A DNA stretch of 10,500 bases from an uncultured Flavobacterium sp. Lineage in GTDB: Bacteria > Bacteroidota > Bacteroidia > Flavobacteriales > Flavobacteriaceae. The position numbers and the translations under genes are program-made. Below, in pieces: positions 7,247 through 10,500 of this stretch. Location: NCBI GenBank assembly GCA_946886675.1, contig CAMPIZ010000036.1:1-10500 (forward strand), written 5' to 3'. Numbering within the stretch: the stretch's first letter is position 1; every line of letters begins with the position of its first letter. The notes under the pieces were generated by a model. The model was not told where the DNA came from, ran no database searches, and was given only the letters and a program-made list of their open reading frames with translations.

Positions 7247-8014
7247 TTATTTCTCCCTGTTACGGTACTCTACACTTTTGTTGACAAGATATTCGGTAAG
7301 TTCAAACTCTTTATCCGGTGCAAGGAGCGCCGCTGTTTCATTACCATTATCACAGTAGTTAAGAAACAGGCCAATTTCTTCATGGGGGATCTTTAGTGTT
7401 TCCGTAAAAAAGTAATGGGTATATTTTTCCTGAACCAAATCGGTAAAAGTTCTTCCTTTCAGGTATTGCTCTGTTAGGTCGGTCTTCTTTTTCGATTTAA
7501 ATATCAAATCATAAACCTTCACAAAATCCACTCCCTGAAGCCGGCTTTCCATTTGCGGCATAGCTGTATTAACCGGTGTGGTAGGCCTTGGGAAATCTGT
7601 TTTTATAAGCTCTTCAGAATCAAGCCCCGAAGTCATCCTGATTGTGCGTACTTTTTCACTGTCTTTAGCAAGGTCTCCTGTAAGCGGGGTTATAATAACC
7701 TCATCAAGTACAGTTACATTGGCGTCCAACTGTATAAACAGCCTTTTCTCCATAAAATGCTGCTGATTGAGTATAAGCATGGCAGGACGAAATGTAATAC
7801 TGGAAAAATAAAGCGTATCCTTTGGGCGTGCATACAGGGTAAACAAGCCTTCGTCGTTTGTTATGGCTTTAATATTGGAGCTCTTATTAAGCACTGTTAT
7901 ATTTCCTACCTCTATAGAATCTGCAATAACCTGTCCCGTTAAAAGTTTTCTTGCTTCCTGGCTAAAAGATGCTAACGGAATAATCATTAATAATAAGAGC
8001 AGGAACTTTTTCAT
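7247..8014 (-). CDS. Exported carboxypeptidase-regulatory-like domain protein (divergent family member)
   Basis: A 255-residue exported protein of unknown function. The signal peptide (1-19, cut near SFSQ) precedes a CarboxypepD_reg-like beta-sandwich (about 24-105), with NDEGLFTL (53-60) and KDTLYFSSITF (65-75) in the form found at the N-terminus of SusC-type TonB-dependent receptors. The domain ends in LDEVIIT (103-109), like the receptor TonB box, but no barrel follows. The rest (about 110-255) is charged, probably largely helical, and contains TLKIPHEEI (206-214), recalling the FKIPEEYV/LKIPEEYV motif of the two genes upstream. It is the most divergent of the three and lacks their QYT-AEKK linker. 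It lies 79 nt after its upstream neighbour, with a possible promoter of its own. Confidence 0.87.
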   Translation of the reverse strand: MKKFLLLLLMIIPLASFSQEARKLLTGQVIADSIEVGNITVLNKSSNIKAITNDEGLFTLYARPKDTLYFSSITFRPAMLILNQQHFMEKRLFIQLDANVTVLDEVIITPLTGDLAKDSEKVRTIRMTSGLDSEELIKTDFPRPTTPVNTAMPQMESRLQGVDFVKVYDLIFKSKKKTDLTEQYLKGRTFTDLVQEKYTHYFFTETLKIPHEEIGLFLNYCDNGNETAALLAPDKEFELTEYLVNKSVEYRNREK

Positions 8015-8036
8015 GGCTTAAAATATTTTGTTCTCT

Positions 8037-8044
8037 TAAAGATA
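8037..8044 (-). promoter_or_regulatory. Possible -7 box for the gene at 7247-8014
   Basis: The minus strand reads TATCTTTA, one base from TAnnTTTG, with a weak TTAG 20 nt upstream. The start point would be near 8031, a leader of about 17 nt. An inverted repeat AGAAATT (8045-8051) / AATTTCT (8060-8066) sits in the spacer directly upstream of the box. Both could be products of AT-rich sequence. Confidence 0.3.
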
Positions 8045-8093
8045 AGAAATTCCTTCCTTAATTTCTAAGGCGTTAACTAATCTTAGCAATTTA

Positions 8094-8849
8094 TTATTGT
8101 TCTGATATAATTTCGATATATTTTACAGCCAGGCCACTCATTATAAATTTTGCTTTTTCATCATTCTTTTCATTAATTGCCAAAGCCAGCGATTCATCCT
8201 CTGCTATAAAGAACAGGTACCCCTGCACATATTCCTCGGGTATTTTGAGTGTATTTATAATTTCTTCTTTTGTATAAATGGTAACTGCATTTTCTATAAG
8301 CTTTTCCTTCTTTTCAGTCTTAAGCTCTTTTTTTAAGCGTTTTGTTTTTCCGGTAACAGCATTTATAACCGCATCAAAAGATTTTCCGCCGGTAAGAATA
8401 CCCACTACATCCATAACGGATTTTATCTCTCCGGCTGTCTGCAGTTTCTTTTCGGCAGGGGTGTATTGTCTCTGGCCTTTAGGCACAAGACCCAATTCTT
8501 CAGCTGAAAGAGTGTTATCAATTACAACCTCTTCCAGCTCATATGCCCCCAGGTCAATTACAAGAAGTCTTGTAAAATCTTTTTCATTTATTATAATACG
8601 GCCGGAATAAACATTAGCTGTTTCTATCGAAAGCGTATCAGACACAGCTGCTTTTATTGTAAAATTACCAAGGCTGTCGGTTTTGGTTTCTGCACCCGAA
8701 TTTATATTAACCACCCCACGCCAGGGAAGCGGTATACCTGAAGCTACAACACGCCCCTTAATATCCTGCTGAGAAAAACAGTTTACAGCTGCCAGAATAA
8801 AAAACAGCAAAAAACTATTCCTGTCCGGGAGTAATAACAGTTTCCTCAT
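8094..8849 (-). CDS. Exported carboxypeptidase-regulatory-like domain protein (close paralog of the gene upstream)
   Basis: A 251-residue exported protein of unknown function. The N-terminal signal (to about residue 26, NCFSQ) starts with an unusually long polar stretch (LPDRNS) after the first hydrophobic residues. A CarboxypepD_reg-like domain follows (about 28-108), with LGNFTI (60-65) and SDTLSIE (70-76), ending in LEEVVI (105-110). The remainder resembles the 8815-9600 protein closely: LGLVPKGQRQYT (119-130), AEKK (132-135), INAVTGKTK (162-170), LKIPEEYV (201-208), AED (216-218) and SGLAVKY (238-244). The start codon lies inside the 3' end of the upstream gene (35-nt overlap), which suggests translational coupling. 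No other ATG lies near enough to remove the overlap and keep the signal peptide. The cysteine in VNC does not fit a proper lipobox. Confidence 0.87.
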   Translation of the reverse strand: MRKLLLLPDRNSFLLFFILAAVNCFSQQDIKGRVVASGIPLPWRGVVNINSGAETKTDSLGNFTIKAAVSDTLSIETANVYSGRIIINEKDFTRLLVIDLGAYELEEVVIDNTLSAEELGLVPKGQRQYTPAEKKLQTAGEIKSVMDVVGILTGGKSFDAVINAVTGKTKRLKKELKTEKKEKLIENAVTIYTKEEIINTLKIPEEYVQGYLFFIAEDESLALAINEKNDEKAKFIMSGLAVKYIEIISEQ

Positions 8850-9600
8850 CCTCGTTTATTATTTTAAGGTACTTAACGGCCAGCCCTGCCATTAAAAATT
8901 TTGCGAAATCATTATTATTATTTTTTATGGCTGCAGCAAACGCTTTATCTTCTGCTGCATAAAAAATAAAACCATCTACATATTCTTCAGGTATTTTAAA
9001 ATTCTCTGTTATTTCTTCATCCGTATAGATATAATTTATTTGTGCCATAAGAGAGCGTAATCCTTCAATCTCAACCGCTCTTTTCATATCTTTTGTACGT
9101 CCTGTTATAGCATTAATTATACCGTCTACACCATTTTGTGAAGCAAACAGTTTTTTCTCGGCGTGGGTATATTGTTTCTGGTCTTTGGGCACAAGCCCCA
9201 GTGATTCAGAATTAATATCACGATATTCTTCTATAACTACTTCGTCAAGCTCTGTTACCAGCAACTGCATCTCTATAAAGATAAGGTCGGTGCTAAAATC
9301 TTGTGCGGTAACAATATGTTGTTTATCTGTAAAATTAACCGAAGAAAAAACCAGTGTATCGTTTACCTCTGCATTTATTGTAAAATATCCGCCATATGAT
9401 GTTGCCACACTTGTGTTTGCTGTCTTATTATTCACATAAATCCCTTCCAGGTTTTCAGCGGCAGACTTTATTTTGCCATTAAGCAGCTTACGGTCTTGCT
9501 GACAGAAAGCAGGCTGGGCAAAATATAACAATGCAAACAGGAAAAACAGATTTTTCAAGATATATAGTAATAGGTGGCAGCTTGTAAAATAGGCAGGCAT
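8815..9600 (-). CDS. Exported carboxypeptidase-regulatory-like domain protein, first gene of the putative envelope operon
   Basis: A 261-residue exported protein of unknown function. The signal segment is 16-33 (hydrophobic, ending AFC-QQ). A CarboxypepD_reg-like domain (about 38-122) carries GGYFTI (70-75) and NDTLVFSS (80-87) and ends in ELDEVVIEEY (117-126), a TonB-box-like sequence without any barrel. A linker LGLVPKDQKQYT (134-145) and a mainly helical C-terminal part with FKIPEEYV (201-208), AED (216-218) and AGLAVKY (238-244) follow; these recur in the next gene, showing an old tandem duplication. The ATG at 9600 adds 14 residues before the hydrophobic stretch; a TTG at 9558 would begin MKNLFFLF, a more usual flavobacterial signal peptide, so the true start is open. 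It is transcribed divergently from pepE across 48 bp. Confidence 0.86.
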   Translation of the reverse strand: MPAYFTSCHLLLYILKNLFFLFALLYFAQPAFCQQDRKLLNGKIKSAAENLEGIYVNNKTANTSVATSYGGYFTINAEVNDTLVFSSVNFTDKQHIVTAQDFSTDLIFIEMQLLVTELDEVVIEEYRDINSESLGLVPKDQKQYTHAEKKLFASQNGVDGIINAITGRTKDMKRAVEIEGLRSLMAQINYIYTDEEITENFKIPEEYVDGFIFYAAEDKAFAAAIKNNNNDFAKFLMAGLAVKYLKIINEDEETVITPGQE

Positions 9601-9648
9601 TAAAAACTTTGTAACTTTACCCTTTCTTACATTATTACAAATAAACGG
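9601..9648. promoter_or_regulatory. Divergent promoter region between the envelope operon and pepE
   Basis: The 48-bp gap must hold promoter elements for both directions unless they lie inside the genes. On the plus strand TTTG (9608-9611) is followed after 16 nt by TACATTAT (9628-9635), and TAACTTTA (9612-9619) is a better -7 box but lacks a -33 TTG. On the minus strand a TTG lies 18 nt before TAAAGTTA (9612-9619), a partial -7 match. Both possible boxes share GTAACTTTAC, so the two promoters may compete. All matches are imperfect. Confidence 0.3.
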
Positions 9649-10356
9649 ATGAAAAAAATAATTATTGCAAGCACCTCAACTTTACATGGGGGTAATTATC
9701 TTGAGTATATACTGCCGGTATTAAAAGAGCATTTTAAAAACTGTAAATCTCTATTGTTTATACCTTATGCACGGCCAGGAGGCATAAGCCACAATGATTA
9801 TACAAAAAAAGCTGCTGAAGTTTTCAGCACCATTGGCATGAGTGTAAAGGGCATTCATGAGTTTGAGAACCCTGTAGAGGCACTCCAAAAAGCAGAGGCA
9901 ATTTTTACAGGTGGAGGCAATACATTTTTACTGGTTACCCAGCTATACCAGAATAAAGTTATGAATGTGCTCAAATCTGTCGTGGAAAATGGCACACCAT
10001 ACCTGGGCACCAGCGCCGGCAGTAACATTTGCGGACTTACAATGGAGACTACTAACGACATGCCTATAATATATCCGCCAGGATTTGACACCCTTGCATT
10101 AGTACCTTTTAATATTAATCCTCATTACCTGGATCCTGTTGAAGGCTCTACGCACATGGGCGAAACTCGTGAAACCCGCATCAGGGAATTCCACCAGTTT
10201 AATCCGCAGCCTGTACTTGGCCTTCGCGAAGGCAGCTGGCTTGAGGTAAACGGCGACTCCATAACTCTTAGAGGAGATTTGAAAGCACGCCTTTTCAGGC
10301 AAAATACAGAACCCGAAGAAATCGAAACAGATAGCGACCTGTCATGGTTAAAATAA
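9649..10356 (+). CDS. pepE: Peptidase E (alpha-aspartyl dipeptidase, family S51)
   Basis: Cytoplasmic serine peptidase that splits dipeptides with an N-terminal aspartate. The 235-residue length is typical of the family and there is no signal peptide. The nucleophile is Ser122 in GTSAGSN (120-126). His159 in NPHY, Asp137 in NDMPI and Glu194 in REGSW lie two positions later than Salmonella PepE Ser120, His157, Asp135 and Glu192 as I recall them, so the active site appears intact. GGGNTF (88-93) is the usual glycine-rich loop. It starts 48 bp from the divergent envelope operon and is followed directly by a strong terminator, so it is likely monocistronic. The start ATG at 9649 opens straight into the first beta strand (KKIIIAS), as expected. 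Confidence 0.96.
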   Translation: MKKIIIASTSTLHGGNYLEYILPVLKEHFKNCKSLLFIPYARPGGISHNDYTKKAAEVFSTIGMSVKGIHEFENPVEALQKAEAIFTGGGNTFLLVTQLYQNKVMNVLKSVVENGTPYLGTSAGSNICGLTMETTNDMPIIYPPGFDTLALVPFNINPHYLDPVEGSTHMGETRETRIREFHQFNPQPVLGLREGSWLEVNGDSITLRGDLKARLFRQNTEPEEIETDSDLSWLK

Positions 10357-10385
10357 AAAGAGCAGCCATTCAGGTTGCTCTTTTT
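10355..10385 (+). terminator. Rho-independent terminator of pepE
   Basis: Arms AGAGCAGCC (10359-10367) and GGTTGCTCT (10373-10381) form a 9-bp stem, with one G-U pair on the plus-strand RNA, around the loop ATTCA. Flanking A and T runs lengthen the stem and give the U-tract, followed by a second T7 run after CG. It begins at the pepE stop codon. Confidence 0.9.
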
Positions 10386-10408
10386 CGTTTTTTTATAACC
10401 CTATAAAC

Positions 10409-10440
10409 AAAAAAACCGGGCTCTAAGAGTCCGGTTTTTA
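10409..10440. terminator. Second hairpin terminator, between pepE and tRNA-Gly
   Basis: Arms ACCGGGCTC (10415-10423) and GAGTCCGGT (10427-10435) around TAA, flanked by an A-run on the left and TTTTTA on the right. The stem pairs fully (one G-U) on the plus-strand RNA. On the minus strand the same position is an A-C mismatch, but a T7 tract follows. By position it should end the minus-strand tRNA transcript; it may also back up the pepE terminator. Confidence 0.75.
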
Positions 10441-10443
10441 TTT

Positions 10444-10500
10444 TGGAGCGGAAGACGAGGCTCGAACTCGCGACAACCAGCTTGGAAGGCTGGAGCTCTA
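10444..10500 (-). tRNA. tRNA-Gly (anticodon TCC), 5' part beyond the window
   Basis: Read on the minus strand, the visible 57 nt cover part of the D arm through to the 3' end. The anticodon stem is CCAGC/GCTGG with loop CTTCCAA and anticodon TCC (10484-10486). The T arm is GCGAG/CTCGT with loop TTCGAGC, then the acceptor strand CTTCCGC (10448-10454), discriminator T and an encoded CCA (10444-10446). The acceptor 5' strand and most of the D arm, roughly 19 nt, lie past position 10500. The tRNA decodes GGA and GGG. Confidence 0.95.

Noticed and set aside
8045..8066. Inverted repeat AGAAATT / AATTTCT as a terminator between two genes of the operon
   Set aside because: The stem is AT-rich, the loop is 8 nt and no U-tract follows on the minus strand; noted only as a dyad near a possible promoter.
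7553..8610. Plus-strand frames opposite the carboxypeptidase-regulatory-like genes
   Set aside because: The minus-strand genes have signal peptides and paralog conservation; the plus frames have neither.
8772..8783. Lipoprotein signal (Cys24 in AAVNC) in the 8094-8849 product
   Set aside because: The residues before the cysteine do not fit L-[AS]-[GA]-C, and SPI-type cleavage near FSQ is more likely.
10444..10500. tRNA-Gly as an integration site for a mobile element
   Set aside because: tRNA genes are common attachment sites, but no integrase or repeated tRNA 3' end is seen in the window, and the pepE side looks like ordinary chromosome.

Overview
The window looks like chromosomal core sequence from a member of the Flavobacteriaceae (Bacteroidota), probably Flavobacterium or a close relative. 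The signs are low GC by eye, a secreted protease ending in a type IX secretion (T9SS) sorting domain, several small secreted proteins with a SusC-type N-terminal domain, and TAnnTTTG (-7) promoter boxes just upstream of several genes instead of Shine-Dalgarno sites.

Layout: 3-1058 (-) is rlmN (23S rRNA/tRNA adenine C2-methyltransferase). 1104-2723 (-) is a secreted lysyl-endopeptidase-like serine protease. 2889-3530 (+) is a cation-dependent O-methyltransferase; its 3' end overlaps the 3' end of a PAP2 phosphatase (3489-4103, -), which sits 4 nt behind a tatA-like gene (4108-4401, -). From 9600 down to 4485, five minus-strand genes with short or no gaps form a putative envelope operon: two close paralogs and one more distant relative carrying a carboxypeptidase-D regulatory-like domain, a DUF6702-like exported protein, and a large exported M1 zinc metallopeptidase. 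Divergent from this, 9649-10356 (+) is pepE (aspartyl dipeptidase). Two hairpin terminators follow, then the 3' part of a tRNA-Gly(TCC) cut by the window edge.

How they may work together: all five proteins of the 9600-4485 cluster have N-terminal signal sequences and none shows a T9SS sorting domain, so a shared periplasmic or envelope role is plausible but unproven. The T9SS protease acts outside the cell. TatA and the PAP2 phosphatase are inner-membrane proteins. RlmN, PepE and the O-methyltransferase are cytoplasmic.

The gene order is dense: the longest gene-free stretch is the 165 bp at 2724-2888, so no region over 300 bp lacks a gene. I see no IS element, phage gene, CRISPR array or defence locus. 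The most unusual part is the tandem family of orphan SusC-type N-terminal domains carrying a DEVV/I TonB-box-like motif without any outer-membrane barrel.
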